NCBI GenBank assembly: GCA_946532885.1
Contig: CAMNBP010000002.1
Coordinates: 1 to 41,511 of the forward strand
Origin: an uncultured Candidatus Saccharibacteria bacterium
GTDB lineage: Bacteria; Patescibacteriota; Saccharimonadia; Saccharimonadales; Saccharimonadaceae
Direction of reading: 5' to 3'
DNA: 41,511 nucleotides
Part shown: positions 17,703 through 25,401 of the stretch, piece after piece
Numbering within the stretch: position 1 is the first letter of the stretch
Layout of the letters: every line of letters starts with the position of its first letter
Notes under the pieces: generated by a model
What the model was told of the DNA's origin: nothing
Databases searched by the model: none
Seen by the model: only the letters and a program-made list of their open reading frames with translations
Position numbers and translations under genes: made by a program

Positions 17703-18887
17703 TTAATTCTGCCCTGTTAGCCACTTCCAAAATTCTTCAAGCGGTGTGTCCTGATTGGCCGGCATCGATATATCACTATTTCCACCCTCTTCTTCGACTG
17801 GTGAAGGCGTAATCGCGCCCTCGTAGCTTGGATTAATTTGTTCGGCATAAACCAACAGACGATAGCGCGACGTGCCTAATGGCGTACAAGTAATTAACGT
17901 AATCATCGGAACACCATCATTATCTTTTGCAATATTTACCAAAGACTGCACGTCCGTTGGTTCAACCACCTTAGAGCCTTGGACTTTGTACGTATATCGC
18001 ACACCATTATAATCGACATAGATTTTATCGCCAGCTTCCATTCTAGTTAAACCAGAGAAAATGAACTTATAGTCACTCCTACCATAAACATTGCCTGCCG
18101 AATGTCCGGATACTACGAAATTGCCAACTTCGCCCGGTTTTGCCGATGCGCCACGTACCGAAAAGTTAGCTACACCATTCGCCATAGCTACATTCATTGA
18201 TTTAACATCCGTCGCCGAACCAAAAGTAATCGGAACTTCAATATTTAACTTCGGAATCATTAGTGTCGGCGTATCATGTACCGCTATCGCTACGGTTGGA
18301 TCGATTTCAGTAATTTCAGTAACCTCACTGTTGCCTGGCGAGATATATGCCATAATATTCGCCGCAATCACTTGGTTGTATTGAAGCAAAAAACCGCATA
18401 CCAAGAGCGTCAAACCAATCGTTAGCGGAACAAAATGCTTTGACCTACGGGTTTTTCTTGCACGCTCTTGTGCTTTTGCCTGAATACGCGAACGGAAGCT
18501 ATTTTGAACTTCTTGAGATTCTTCAGTTGCCGTATGAATAATATCTTGTGGAGCCTTTGGCGGATTTGCGGTAGGCATAGAGTCTTCTTGCTCTTTGCGC
18601 GCCTTATCTTCCATTTGACGTTCCAAGCGTAGACGTTCGCGCGCTACATAATCGCGCGCGGCCTTACCATAATATTCGCCATAGTATTTCTGATAATAAC
18701 TTTGCCAAGCTGAATGATATTTCTTCCAATCTTCCTGCCTGATTTGTGGTGCTGGCGAGTTTTCCGTTGGCGCACGATAATCCTGAGACTTATGCTGATA
18801 AGCCTCTAGAACTCTCTTACGTGCCAACTCAGTCGCCGTTTGCTGCTGACGACTAGCACTGCTCATCCCACCATCCTTATTATCCAT
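17703..18887 (-). CDS. Sortase with a long cytoplasmic N-terminal extension
   Basis: A 394-residue protein, about twice the usual length. Residues 1-150 are charged and low-complexity (KYHSAWQSYYQKYYGEYY, then KARKEQEDS). One helix (~153-170) is followed by a sortase transpeptidase fold. Catalytic residues: His262 in VVSGHSAGN, Cys334 in ITLITCTPLGTS, Arg343 in RYRLLVY. Sortases cleave sorting signals of LPxTG type and attach the protein to the envelope; the class is not certain (class D/E-like in the Cys motif). A candidate substrate with LPHTG is encoded at 39494-40834. The -10 box ends 7 nt before the ATG. Confidence 0.9.
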   Translation of the reverse strand: MDNKDGGMSSASRQQQTATELARKRVLEAYQHKSQDYRAPTENSPAPQIRQEDWKKYHSAWQSYYQKYYGEYYGKAARDYVARERLRLERQMEDKARKEQEDSMPTANPPKAPQDIIHTATEESQEVQNSFRSRIQAKAQERARKTRRSKHFVPLTIGLTLLVCGFLLQYNQVIAANIMAYISPGNSEVTEITEIDPTVAIAVHDTPTLMIPKLNIEVPITFGSATDVKSMNVAMANGVANFSVRGASAKPGEVGNFVVSGHSAGNVYGRSDYKFIFSGLTRMEAGDKIYVDYNGVRYTYKVQGSKVVEPTDVQSLVNIAKDNDGVPMITLITCTPLGTSRYRLLVYAEQINPSYEGAITPSPVEEEGGNSDISMPANQDTPLEEFWKWLTGQN

Positions 18888-18894
18888 TGTACTT

Positions 18895-18903
18895 ATTCTA
18901 GCA
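18895..18903 (-). promoter_or_regulatory. Extended -10 promoter, leaderless (TGC-TAGAAT)
   Basis: It ends 7 nt before the sortase ATG, and there is no Shine-Dalgarno. It is divergent from the tRNA-Leu(CAA) promoter 16 nt away. Confidence 0.75.
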
Positions 18904-18918
18904 CAAACGGTGATTTCA

Positions 18919-18927
18919 TGATAGAAT
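18919..18927 (+). promoter_or_regulatory. Extended -10 promoter of tRNA-Leu(CAA) (TGA-TAGAAT)
   Basis: The predicted start is near 18934, giving a 5' leader of about 15 nt ahead of the mature tRNA. Confidence 0.55.
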
Positions 18928-18948
18928 CAGACTATCACTACCGCATTT

Positions 18949-19035
18949 GGGCGAGTGGTGAAATTGGTATACACGACAGACTCAAAATCTGTTGGCAGCA
19001 ATGCCGTGAGGGTTCAAGTCCCTCCTCGCCCACCA
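18949..19035 (+). tRNA. tRNA-Leu(CAA)
   Basis: The acceptor GGGCGAG pairs with CTCGCCC. The D-loop region is TTGGTATACACG. The anticodon stem ACAGA / TCTGT has loop CTCAAAA (anticodon CAA). A long variable arm GGCAGCAATGCC follows, then T loop TTCAAGT and encoded CCA. A terminator is 8 nt downstream. Confidence 0.95.
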
Positions 19036-19043
19036 GAATCACC

Positions 19044-19066
19044 AATAGCCTTTCGGCTATTTTTTT
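19044..19066 (+). terminator. Intrinsic terminator of tRNA-Leu(CAA)
   Basis: The stem AATAGCC / GGCTATT with a TTTC loop is followed by a run of Ts. Confidence 0.88.
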
Positions 19067-19073
19067 CGCTTTA

Positions 19074-19082
19074 TGTTAATAT
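19074..19082 (+). promoter_or_regulatory. Extended -10 promoter, leaderless (TGT-TAATAT)
   Basis: It ends 8 nt before the ATG at 19091 and sets that start over an in-frame TTG upstream. Confidence 0.5.
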
Positions 19083-19090
19083 ATAAGCAT

Positions 19091-19513
19091 ATGCAGAATC
19101 AACCAACTATACAAACAAATCAACCTGCTCCTGCCCCGACTCCAGCGCAAACACTGGCAACTCAACCAACCCCTACGTCGACGCCAATTTCACCATCTTA
19201 CGACAACGAACCAAGCAAGAAAAACATTATCGTCTGCATCATCTTATCCGTAGTCTGTTTAATTTGTGTGGCGCTCACTATCCTTTCCTCCTTTGGCGCC
19301 TATTACGACTATCTCATCACTTTCATGACAATCAGTGTACTAGTACCACTTGCCCTATCCGGAATTACTGCCGCTCTGGGCGTCTTTCTGCTAATTTATG
19401 CCCTTGTCAAAAATGCCCCAAATCGTTTCTGTATCATAGCCGGCATTAGTATCGTAACTTCTATCGCAACACTCGTCATTTTCCGCTTCTTCCTACTTGG
19501 CCGCTACGCCTAG
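19091..19513 (+). CDS. Small membrane protein, Pro/Thr-rich N-terminus and three helices
   Basis: A 140-residue protein. The first ~40 residues are Q/P/T-rich and presumably cytoplasmic. Three hydrophobic helices follow (VCIILSVVCLICVALTILSS; SVLVPLALSGITAALGVFLL; AGISIVTSIATLVIFRFFLL). There is no recognisable enzymatic motif and I do not know the family. The start is chosen by the -10 box 8 nt upstream, which the longer reading would include. It stands alone between tRNA-Leu(CAA) and the phosphatidyltransferase. Confidence 0.7.
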   Translation: MQNQPTIQTNQPAPAPTPAQTLATQPTPTSTPISPSYDNEPSKKNIIVCIILSVVCLICVALTILSSFGAYYDYLITFMTISVLVPLALSGITAALGVFLLIYALVKNAPNRFCIIAGISIVTSIATLVIFRFFLLGRYA

Positions 19514-19514
19514 A

Positions 19515-19543
19515 TTGACATAATTAGGTTTTAATTATATAAT
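19515..19543 (+). promoter_or_regulatory. Consensus sigma70 promoter TTGACA-17-TATAAT
   Basis: Both hexamers are perfect with exact 17-nt spacing. It is the strongest-looking promoter in the window and drives the phosphatidyltransferase with a leader of about 75 nt. Confidence 0.92.
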
Positions 19544-19587
19544 TTGTGTAGATTTCGAGTTACTTTTTTGTGATTTGGAGTCGGTAT

Positions 19588-19620
19588 ATGGAATCCCATT
19601 GCACATTGAAAAGGAGATGA
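19588..19620 (+). CDS. Possible upstream ORF (10 codons) in the phosphatidyltransferase leader
   Basis: ATG-to-TGA reading MESHCTLKRR, preceded by TTTGGAG 8 nt upstream. Its last codons overlap the AAAAGGAG ribosome binding site of the next gene, and its stop is 5 nt before that ATG. This could couple or regulate translation. It may equally be chance in a 75-nt leader. Confidence 0.3.
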   Translation: MESHCTLKRR

Positions 19621-19625
19621 TTTAA

Positions 19626-20690
19626 ATGATCAAAAAGATATTGGGTTACCTAGGGACGGCTATTGTGCAAATATCTGCTCCCGAGCTGATCGCTATCAGC
19701 CTCAACGTCGCCACTTTTGTTTTGTGTGACAATCTCATGCAAAGTGCGTATCTGTGGTCGATCGTATTCTGCTGCGATATTGCCGTTTTGTGCTCACATG
19801 GCGCATGGGTAAAGGCAGGCGGAGACAAAATCTACGGACCATGGCGCACGGCCGCACCGTATCTTGTTCGCTTTATCTGCTCTAGCATTTTGCTCATCAT
19901 GGCGGCAGAAAATAGCGTCGACACAGTTCTTAGTACCTATGTATGGTACATGATTGTGTTGGCTGCCATCTGCGGTGCATTTTACTGCATCCTGCTCACC
20001 ATGCATCAAAGCAATCATACCTGGCTAGAAGGCACTAATGGCCGTATTGGCGTACCGAACTGGATATCAATCACGCGCATTGCTCTATCCATTCTCGTGC
20101 CTCACCTTTACGCTGTTCAGCCATTTGGACAAATTAGCAGCACTATTGCTACCGCCATCTTGGCTCTCGCAATTGTTACCGATGCCGCTGACGGATATAT
20201 TGCTCGTCGTTTCGACCAAATGACCAAAGCCGGAAAAGCGCTTGACCCGTTGGGTGATAAGGTAATCTTCTATCCAACCGTAATCGCCTTTATTCTGGCG
20301 ACATCTGGCCAAGTATTTCTGGAAGCCAACTGGATGCGCATCGCATTTTACGTCGGACTCGGCATCATGTTCTCGCGCGATGTATTGTTCATCGTTTGGT
20401 TTTTTCTGTATTACACCAAGCTATCTGCGGGAATCGGCGCCGGCGTCATCGACAAGGTTCGTATGGCGACCATGTGCGTTTGGCTCAGTACCGCAGCGCT
20501 CGCTCTGACCATTCCGAGCATGCAGAGCCGTATGGCGCTAGCTAGCCTAGTCTGTATGGGTCTAATCGCAGCACTTAGCGTTGCTAGTGTATTTGACGAC
20601 TATGGCCGCGTTAAAAGCGTACTTAAGGCCACGAAATCGCCCACATCGCGACCAGATATCTATCCAGATGAATATAGCGATGATCACTAG
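19626..20690 (+). CDS. CDP-alcohol phosphatidyltransferase family protein
   Basis: A 354-residue membrane protein. The class motif D-x2-DG-x2-AR-x8-G-x3-D-x3-D is complete at Asp186, Asp189, Gly190, Ala193, Arg194, Gly203, Asp207, Asp211. Such enzymes join a CDP-diacylglycerol to an alcohol (glycerol-phosphate, inositol, serine and others); PgsA-like synthesis of phosphatidylglycerol-phosphate is the commonest bacterial role, but the motif does not settle the substrate. About 130 extra N-terminal residues with several helices precede the core. The start is set by AAAAGGAGATGATTTAA directly upstream. It has a consensus promoter and converges on the NNR-dehydratase-like gene. Confidence 0.88.
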   Translation: MIKKILGYLGTAIVQISAPELIAISLNVATFVLCDNLMQSAYLWSIVFCCDIAVLCSHGAWVKAGGDKIYGPWRTAAPYLVRFICSSILLIMAAENSVDTVLSTYVWYMIVLAAICGAFYCILLTMHQSNHTWLEGTNGRIGVPNWISITRIALSILVPHLYAVQPFGQISSTIATAILALAIVTDAADGYIARRFDQMTKAGKALDPLGDKVIFYPTVIAFILATSGQVFLEANWMRIAFYVGLGIMFSRDVLFIVWFFLYYTKLSAGIGAGVIDKVRMATMCVWLSTAALALTIPSMQSRMALASLVCMGLIAALSVASVFDDYGRVKSVLKATKSPTSRPDIYPDEYSDDH

Positions 20691-20699
20691 CTCCACGAC

Positions 20700-20728
20700 A
20701 AAAAGCCGCCCCGGTGGGGCGGCTTTCG
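20700..20728. terminator. Intrinsic terminator between convergent genes
   Basis: The stem AGCCGCCCC / GGGGCGGCT has a 3-nt loop (20705-20725). The T-run is strong on the minus strand (TTTTT) and weak on the plus strand. Confidence 0.85.
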
Positions 20729-21535
20729 TCATTTCATCATCAGTGCGGAAGTAACGGTTTTTAAATCCGTTTTTTCTAAGTTCCAAATTCCCAACGTCGC
20801 CATTTTCACAATTAAACTGCCATTAAATAAACTAATTGGCGCATATCCCGTATCCTTAATCCCCATTGATATTATTTCGCCATTTTGCGCCACAATTAAT
20901 TGTTCGTTATGAAACGTCACAATCGTCATTTCATACGTCAAAGTAAATTTATGTAAGGTCTCTACCAACTGATTTGTTGGCATCGACAAGGTGATAACTT
21001 TCGGATAATACAGTGAACGCAATAGTTTCTGCAATTGTGGCAAACTTGCCAACAAGATAGTCCGGGCATCCCGCATTGACCAATTCGTCGCATCTGCCGT
21101 AACGGCATCGATTGCATCGCGTGTTAAATATATTGGCCTATCTACTCGGTTCAAAAATTCCGCCATCACAATTGATGTTTCGCCGTTTTTGCCCAAATCT
21201 CCAACTAAAATGATTGCATCCGCCCACTCAGCCTGACGCAACATTTCCGGCAAAGATTTTTGACCAAACGCACCTGATACCTCCGATTCAGCAAAATAAA
21301 TGTCCGGCGTCGATGGTACCATATTTTTTAAAGAATCTGGCATTACGGCACGACATTCGCCAACTCCTATTTTGCCAGCTTCTTGCATGGCATTCGCTAC
21401 CGTGAAAAACATCCCTTTATTTCCGCCAATCAACAACAATTTGCCAGCAAATCTTCGCTGCTCCGGACGCATCGTGTCGACTTCTGGGAATAACTTCTCT
21501 GCTCCCTGCCTTTGCCAATAATCAAAATCCGCCAT
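20729..21535 (-). CDS. Divergent NAD(P)H-hydrate dehydratase (YjeF C-terminal/ribokinase-like) protein
   Basis: A 268-residue protein. The N-terminal part resembles the ribokinase-like CARKD fold of ADP-dependent NAD(P)HX dehydratases: FAGKLLLIGGNKGMFFTVAN, then ILVGDLGKNGETS where GPGLG is expected, and LTRDAIDAV at the inner Asp. The Gly-rich anion hole and catalytic GTGD motif near the C-terminus is not visible; the region reads MGIKDTGYAPISLFNGS instead. Activity on NAD(P)HX is therefore doubtful. The start overlaps the xth stop (TAATG), so the two genes are translationally coupled. The assignment rests on pattern and is moderate. Confidence 0.6.
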   Translation of the reverse strand: MADFDYWQRQGAEKLFPEVDTMRPEQRRFAGKLLLIGGNKGMFFTVANAMQEAGKIGVGECRAVMPDSLKNMVPSTPDIYFAESEVSGAFGQKSLPEMLRQAEWADAIILVGDLGKNGETSIVMAEFLNRVDRPIYLTRDAIDAVTADATNWSMRDARTILLASLPQLQKLLRSLYYPKVITLSMPTNQLVETLHKFTLTYEMTIVTFHNEQLIVAQNGEIISMGIKDTGYAPISLFNGSLIVKMATLGIWNLEKTDLKTVTSALMMK

Positions 21536-22329
21536 TATTTCAACTCCAACACGATTGGGCAATGATCGGACCCCATAATATCGCCACAAATATCTGCCGT
21601 GACGATCTTTTCACGTAAACGTTCAGATGCCAAGAAATAATCGATTCTCCAACCGACATTCTTTGCTCGTGCGCCGCCGCGATATGACCACCATGTGTAT
21701 CGAACCTCTTCTGGATGAAGCGTACGAAAAGTATCAATAAAGCCACTCGCTAAGTAATTTGTCATGCCTTGGCGCCCCTCCTTCGTGAAACCAGCATGTC
21801 CTTCATTTTGTTTTGGTCGTGCCAAATCGATTTCTTCATGAGCTACGTTAAAATCACCACACATAATTACCGGTTTTTTCTCGTCCAACTTTTTCATATA
21901 AGCCAATAAAGCCTTGTCCCAAACCAATTCACGATACTTCAATCGTCCTAAATCATCTTTTTCGTTCGGCACGTATGTATCAATCAGATAGAAATCCTCA
22001 TATTCTGCCGTCAGGACACGACCTTCTTTGCGCGCGTCGCCAAAAGTGTCTTCCCAGCCATCAATCGCCTGTTCAATTTCTGCCGGAAAATCATAAAACA
22101 CAGCAATTGGCTTCGTTTTCGTGAAAATCGCCGTGCCGGAATATCCTGCACGCTCAGCCGAATTCCATAACTCCTCATATTCAGCGAAATCTATTTCTGC
22201 CTGCCCCTGTTGTGCTTTCGTCTCCTGTAGACACAAAATGTCCGGCTGCTCTCTTGCTATCATTTCTTGCAGCGCGCCCTTTTTCAAAACCGCACGCAAG
22301 CCATTTACGTTCCATGAGTAAATCTTCAT
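21535..22329 (-). CDS. xth: Exodeoxyribonuclease III / AP endonuclease (ExoA/Xth family)
   Basis: A protein of 264 residues, normal length. The motifs of the endonuclease/exonuclease/phosphatase fold are in order: YSWNVNGLRAV, DILCLQETKAQ (metal Glu), DTYVPN, CGDFNVAHEEID, GWRIDYFL, and the final GSDHCPI with the catalytic Asp-His. It cuts DNA at abasic sites and trims 3' ends in base excision repair, fitting with the MutM glycosylase encoded at 35994. The start is set by a TATAAT 9 nt upstream and the absence of a ribosome binding site for the longer frame. The stop overlaps the next start (TAATG). Confidence 0.95.
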   Translation of the reverse strand: MKIYSWNVNGLRAVLKKGALQEMIAREQPDILCLQETKAQQGQAEIDFAEYEELWNSAERAGYSGTAIFTKTKPIAVFYDFPAEIEQAIDGWEDTFGDARKEGRVLTAEYEDFYLIDTYVPNEKDDLGRLKYRELVWDKALLAYMKKLDEKKPVIMCGDFNVAHEEIDLARPKQNEGHAGFTKEGRQGMTNYLASGFIDTFRTLHPEEVRYTWWSYRGGARAKNVGWRIDYFLASERLREKIVTADICGDIMGSDHCPIVLELK

Positions 22330-22338
22330 CTTATTTTC

Positions 22339-22344
22339 ATTATA
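22339..22344 (-). promoter_or_regulatory. -10 box of xth (TATAAT), near-leaderless
   Basis: It ends 9 nt before the ATG. It is divergent from the -10 box at 22398-22403. Confidence 0.65.
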
Positions 22345-22397
22345 CAAGAAACTTTCAGTCTATCGGATGGCCGAATACCGGTTTTCTAAAAACCATA

Positions 22398-22403
22398 TAT
22401 AAT
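22398..22403 (+). promoter_or_regulatory. -10 box, leaderless (TATAAT)
   Basis: It ends 6 nt before the ATG at 22410, which sets that start inside a longer open frame. Confidence 0.7.
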
Positions 22404-22409
22404 ATACAT

Positions 22410-23015
22410 ATGCGTTTACGAAATATATTTTCTATTAAAAATCTCATTAAATTAATCTGTAGTTTACCTGTTGTTCTCGTGGTGCTCTATTTTGTTCCGG
22501 TATTAGGCATCATCATGGTAATTGCACGTTATTTTCTCTACAGTGAGCGCCACTTCTATCGCATGCCAATTGCAATGATCATCGTCGGCTTAGTCGCCTT
22601 GTTGCCGCGCGGACTTGAACTTGCTATCACAAATTTCAATCTCAATCTTAGCATCCCATATCTAGATACCATTCTCGCGCATAATCTTTATCCGCACTTC
22701 ATGGATTATGGCAAATTTATCCTCATCGCCGGCATTATCATCCTAATCGTTTCGTATCTGCTAAAAAGCTTTATATCTAAACTCAGTAATAATATTCGTA
22801 CTATGGTCAGCCAATACACTTCCACAAAACAGGCTGAGGATATGGAAATCCGTAAAGAAAATGATCTAAAGATGCGCGAAAAAGAAATCACTTCTGCACA
22901 GCAAACCCCACACGCCGTCAAATGCCCACACTGTGGCAAGACAAACTCTATTATCGGCACCGTTGGTAAATGTAAATCTTGCCGTTCAGCCATCGAATGG
23001 CACGCTAAGAAGTAA
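22410..23015 (+). CDS. Membrane protein with C-terminal zinc ribbon
   Basis: A 201-residue protein. Three hydrophobic segments occupy about residues 10-130 (LPVVLVVLYFVPVLGIIMVI; MIIVGLVALLP; FILIAGIIILIVSYLL). A charged helical linker (KENDLKMREKEITS) follows. The C-terminal ~30 residues carry CPHCGKTN ... CKSCRSAIEW, two CxxC knuckles of a zinc ribbon, presumably cytoplasmic. Function unknown. The chosen ATG is 6 nt after the -10 box; longer in-frame starts would lie upstream of the promoter. The gene precedes rsh on the same strand but has its own promoter. Confidence 0.75.
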   Translation: MRLRNIFSIKNLIKLICSLPVVLVVLYFVPVLGIIMVIARYFLYSERHFYRMPIAMIIVGLVALLPRGLELAITNFNLNLSIPYLDTILAHNLYPHFMDYGKFILIAGIIILIVSYLLKSFISKLSNNIRTMVSQYTSTKQAEDMEIRKENDLKMREKEITSAQQTPHAVKCPHCGKTNSIIGTVGKCKSCRSAIEWHAKK

Positions 23016-23051
23016 TTAAAACTATTAGCTTTTTTCAATCTCACCATAAGA

Positions 23052-23060
23052 TGTTATAAT
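23052..23060 (+). promoter_or_regulatory. Extended -10 promoter of rsh, leaderless (TGT-TATAAT)
   Basis: It ends 6 nt before the ATG at 23067. No Shine-Dalgarno is present. Confidence 0.75.
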
Positions 23061-23066
23061 TTTGTT

Positions 23067-24632
23067 ATGACGAAACCTTCACCTCGATTGAAGCAAGCCA
23101 TAGAGGTCGCCACTAAGGCTCACGAAGGTCAACTTCGCAAAACCGGCGAACCCTATATTATTCATCCGCTTGCAGTTATGAAAATCCTCGAAGAATGGAA
23201 CATGGACGAGGATACAGTTATTGCCGGTGTCCTGCATGATACCGTCGAGGATACCCCTCTCACACTTCAAGAAATCGAAGATCAATTCGGCAAAGACGTC
23301 GCCTTTTTAGTTAACGGAGTCACAAAACTCAGTAAAGCTCGTTCTGGCATGAAAGACCTCAATGAGTATTTACCAAAAACCGGCGACAATCTTCTCAAAC
23401 TTCTCATTGCAACCGGCCAAGACATTCGCGTCTTAATCATTAAGCTCGCCGACCGCTTGCATAACTTACGCACCCTCGGCGCCCTTCCACCAGAAAAGCA
23501 GAAGAAAATTGCCCGCGAATCACTCGAGGTTTTCGCGCCACTTGCCGACCGTCTCCAAATGGGGCGTGTTCGCGTCGAAATCGAAGAGACTAGCTTCATG
23601 TACGTCAACCCTAAGCGCTACGAAGAACTAAAGAAACTCACTGCCGAACGTCTGAAAAAAGCCGATAAGAAGCTTAAAGCCGCCCAAGAGGCTGTCGAGC
23701 AAGCTCTCAAAAAGGAACATATCAAGTACAAATGCGATGGTCGCGTTAAATCTATCTATTCCCTCCACAAAAAGCTCGCTAAATACAATCAAAACATCGA
23801 CCGCATTTACGATATTATCGCCCTTCGTTTTATTGTCGAAGATACCACTACATGTTATCTCGTACTCGGTATTATTCATTCTCTCTTCAAGCCCATGGAT
23901 GGACGCGTAAAGGACTACATTGCTATGCCAAAACAAAACGGCTACCAATCTCTCCATACGACCGTCATTACTAACGATAAACAAATCGTAGAATTCCAGA
24001 TTCGCACCTTCGAAATGCACGATTATGCCGAACGCGGTCTTGCCGCTACCTTCTTCTATAACGAGCAGAAGCTCACTTCCGCCTACACTGAAGGCCGTGT
24101 TAGTAAATTACCGTCCAACCTTCTCTGGATCAAGGAATTACAGGAATCTGCCACCAAATTGGCATCTGGCGAGAAAATCGACGAAAAGAAGCTCAAACTC
24201 AATCTTTTTGCCGATAAAATCTTCGTCTACACACCAAAGGGTGACATTATTGATTTGCCAAAAGGCTCCATGCCGCTAGATTTCGCCTATCGTCTTCATA
24301 GTGAAATTGGTGCTCAGTGTACTGGTGCAATCGTAAACGGCAAAATGGTCGACCTTAAAACTAAACTCAAACAAGGCGACGTGGTTGAAATTCTCACCGC
24401 AAAGAATTCAAAACCCAATCCGGGTTGGCTTGATAAGGTTTTCAGTCGCCACGCTCGCCATAAACTTGTCAGCCAACTCCGATCCTTCTTGCCGGACTTC
24501 GCGCCAAAACCAGCCGAAGATAAAACCAAGAAGAACAAGAAATCACCCAAAGAGAAAGAACTCGAGGCAAAGAAGGCTTCTGCCGCTGCTTCTGCTTCAG
24601 AAAAGAAATCCGAGCACAAAAATAAAAAATAG
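23067..24632 (+). CDS. RelA/SpoT-type (p)ppGpp synthetase/hydrolase, short form
   Basis: A 521-residue protein, against about 700-740 for classical RSH. The HD hydrolase domain is intact (TGEPYIIHPLAV with His33; GVLHDTVEDT with His57-Asp58; LIIKLADRLHNLRTL). The synthetase domain follows (RVKSIYSLHKKL; YDIIALRFIV; KDYIAMPKQNGYQSLHTTV; VEFQIRTFEMHDYAERG). The TGS domain is next (KIFVYTPKGDIIDLPKGSMP). The chain then ends in a Lys/Ala/Ser tail (KKNKKSPKEKELEAKKASA). The helical, zinc-finger and ACT/RRM parts that sense the ribosome are absent. It should make and break (p)ppGpp with altered control. Terminator shared with uppS. Confidence 0.93.
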   Translation: MTKPSPRLKQAIEVATKAHEGQLRKTGEPYIIHPLAVMKILEEWNMDEDTVIAGVLHDTVEDTPLTLQEIEDQFGKDVAFLVNGVTKLSKARSGMKDLNEYLPKTGDNLLKLLIATGQDIRVLIIKLADRLHNLRTLGALPPEKQKKIARESLEVFAPLADRLQMGRVRVEIEETSFMYVNPKRYEELKKLTAERLKKADKKLKAAQEAVEQALKKEHIKYKCDGRVKSIYSLHKKLAKYNQNIDRIYDIIALRFIVEDTTTCYLVLGIIHSLFKPMDGRVKDYIAMPKQNGYQSLHTTVITNDKQIVEFQIRTFEMHDYAERGLAATFFYNEQKLTSAYTEGRVSKLPSNLLWIKELQESATKLASGEKIDEKKLKLNLFADKIFVYTPKGDIIDLPKGSMPLDFAYRLHSEIGAQCTGAIVNGKMVDLKTKLKQGDVVEILTAKNSKPNPGWLDKVFSRHARHKLVSQLRSFLPDFAPKPAEDKTKKNKKSPKEKELEAKKASAAASASEKKSEHKNKK

Positions 24633-24656
24633 CCCCCACCAAGGGGTTATTTTTTA
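24626..24656. terminator. Bidirectional terminator between rsh and uppS
   Basis: The stem AATAGCCCC / GGGGTTATT (one G-T pair) with flanking A- and T-runs overlaps the rsh stop codon. Confidence 0.85.
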
Positions 24657-25351
24657 ATACCACCGAATCGACGATCACGCTTCGTATATTCGACTATTGC
24701 CTGGTCAAAGTCCGCCTCATGAAAATCCGGGAAATAAGTCTTTGGAAAGTAAAACTCTGCATACGAATTTTGCCACAGCAAGAAATTACTCAATCGCAAC
24801 TCGCCACTGGTCCGAATCATTAAGTCTATATCTGGTAAATCTTGATACAGGTATTTTGCAAAATCTTTTTCTTCCCAATCCGAAACATCCACTCCACTCG
24901 CAACAATTTTCTTTACGGCATCCAAAATCTCCGCCCTGCCACCATAATTCATGCAGAAATTTATCGTACCACCAGTATTGCCCGCCGTCTCTCGCACAAG
25001 TTCATCTCTCGCCGCAATAACTTTCTGTGGCAACGGTTCGTCACGACCAGAAAACACAACTCGAATATTATTTTCATTAAACTCACGCAACTTACTCTTA
25101 TACATCAATACGAATAAATCCATCAGATGGTCGACTTCAGCCTTATCGCGCTTAAAGTTTTCAGTCGAGAATACATACAAACTTAATACTTTTACGCCTT
25201 TTGAGAGAATATATTTACTGAGTTTAATTAAGTTATCAAAACCAGCGTCATGCCCTTTTATGCGCGGCAAACCGCGCTCTTTGGCCCATCGACCATTACC
25301 ATCGACAATTATCGCAACATGATTCGGTACTTTTAATTCGCTATAGTCCAT
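24647..25351 (-). CDS. uppS: Undecaprenyl (di-trans,poly-cis) diphosphate synthase
   Basis: A 234-residue protein. It extends farnesyl diphosphate with isopentenyl diphosphate to the long cis-prenyl lipid that carries peptidoglycan and glycan precursors. Motifs: PNHVAIIVDGNGRWAKERG (Asp17 of the catalytic DGNGRW; the usual Met before it is Val), the middle loop SLYVFSTENFKRDKAEVDHL, IDLMIRTSGELRLSNFLLWQ, and the C-terminal KRDRRFGG. The start is set by a TAAGAT box 6 nt upstream. It is divergent from the S51-like gene. It fits with the envelope functions nearby (O-acetyltransferase, sortase). Confidence 0.96.
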   Translation of the reverse strand: MDYSELKVPNHVAIIVDGNGRWAKERGLPRIKGHDAGFDNLIKLSKYILSKGVKVLSLYVFSTENFKRDKAEVDHLMDLFVLMYKSKLREFNENNIRVVFSGRDEPLPQKVIAARDELVRETAGNTGGTINFCMNYGGRAEILDAVKKIVASGVDVSDWEEKDFAKYLYQDLPDIDLMIRTSGELRLSNFLLWQNSYAEFYFPKTYFPDFHEADFDQAIVEYTKRDRRFGGIKK

Positions 25352-25357
25352 ACCCTA

Positions 25358-25366
25358 ATCTTAGCA
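25358..25366 (-). promoter_or_regulatory. Extended -10 promoter of uppS, leaderless (TGC-TAAGAT)
   Basis: It ends 6 nt before the ATG. It is divergent from 25387-25395, and only 20 nt separate the two elements. Confidence 0.7.
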
Positions 25367-25386
25367 CAACCATTCCAATCGTCTTT

Positions 25387-25395
25387 TGCTATACT
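25387..25395 (+). promoter_or_regulatory. Extended -10 promoter, leaderless (TGC-TATACT)
   Basis: It ends 6 nt before the ATG at 25402. Confidence 0.7.
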
Positions 25396-25401
25396 ATCTT
25401 T

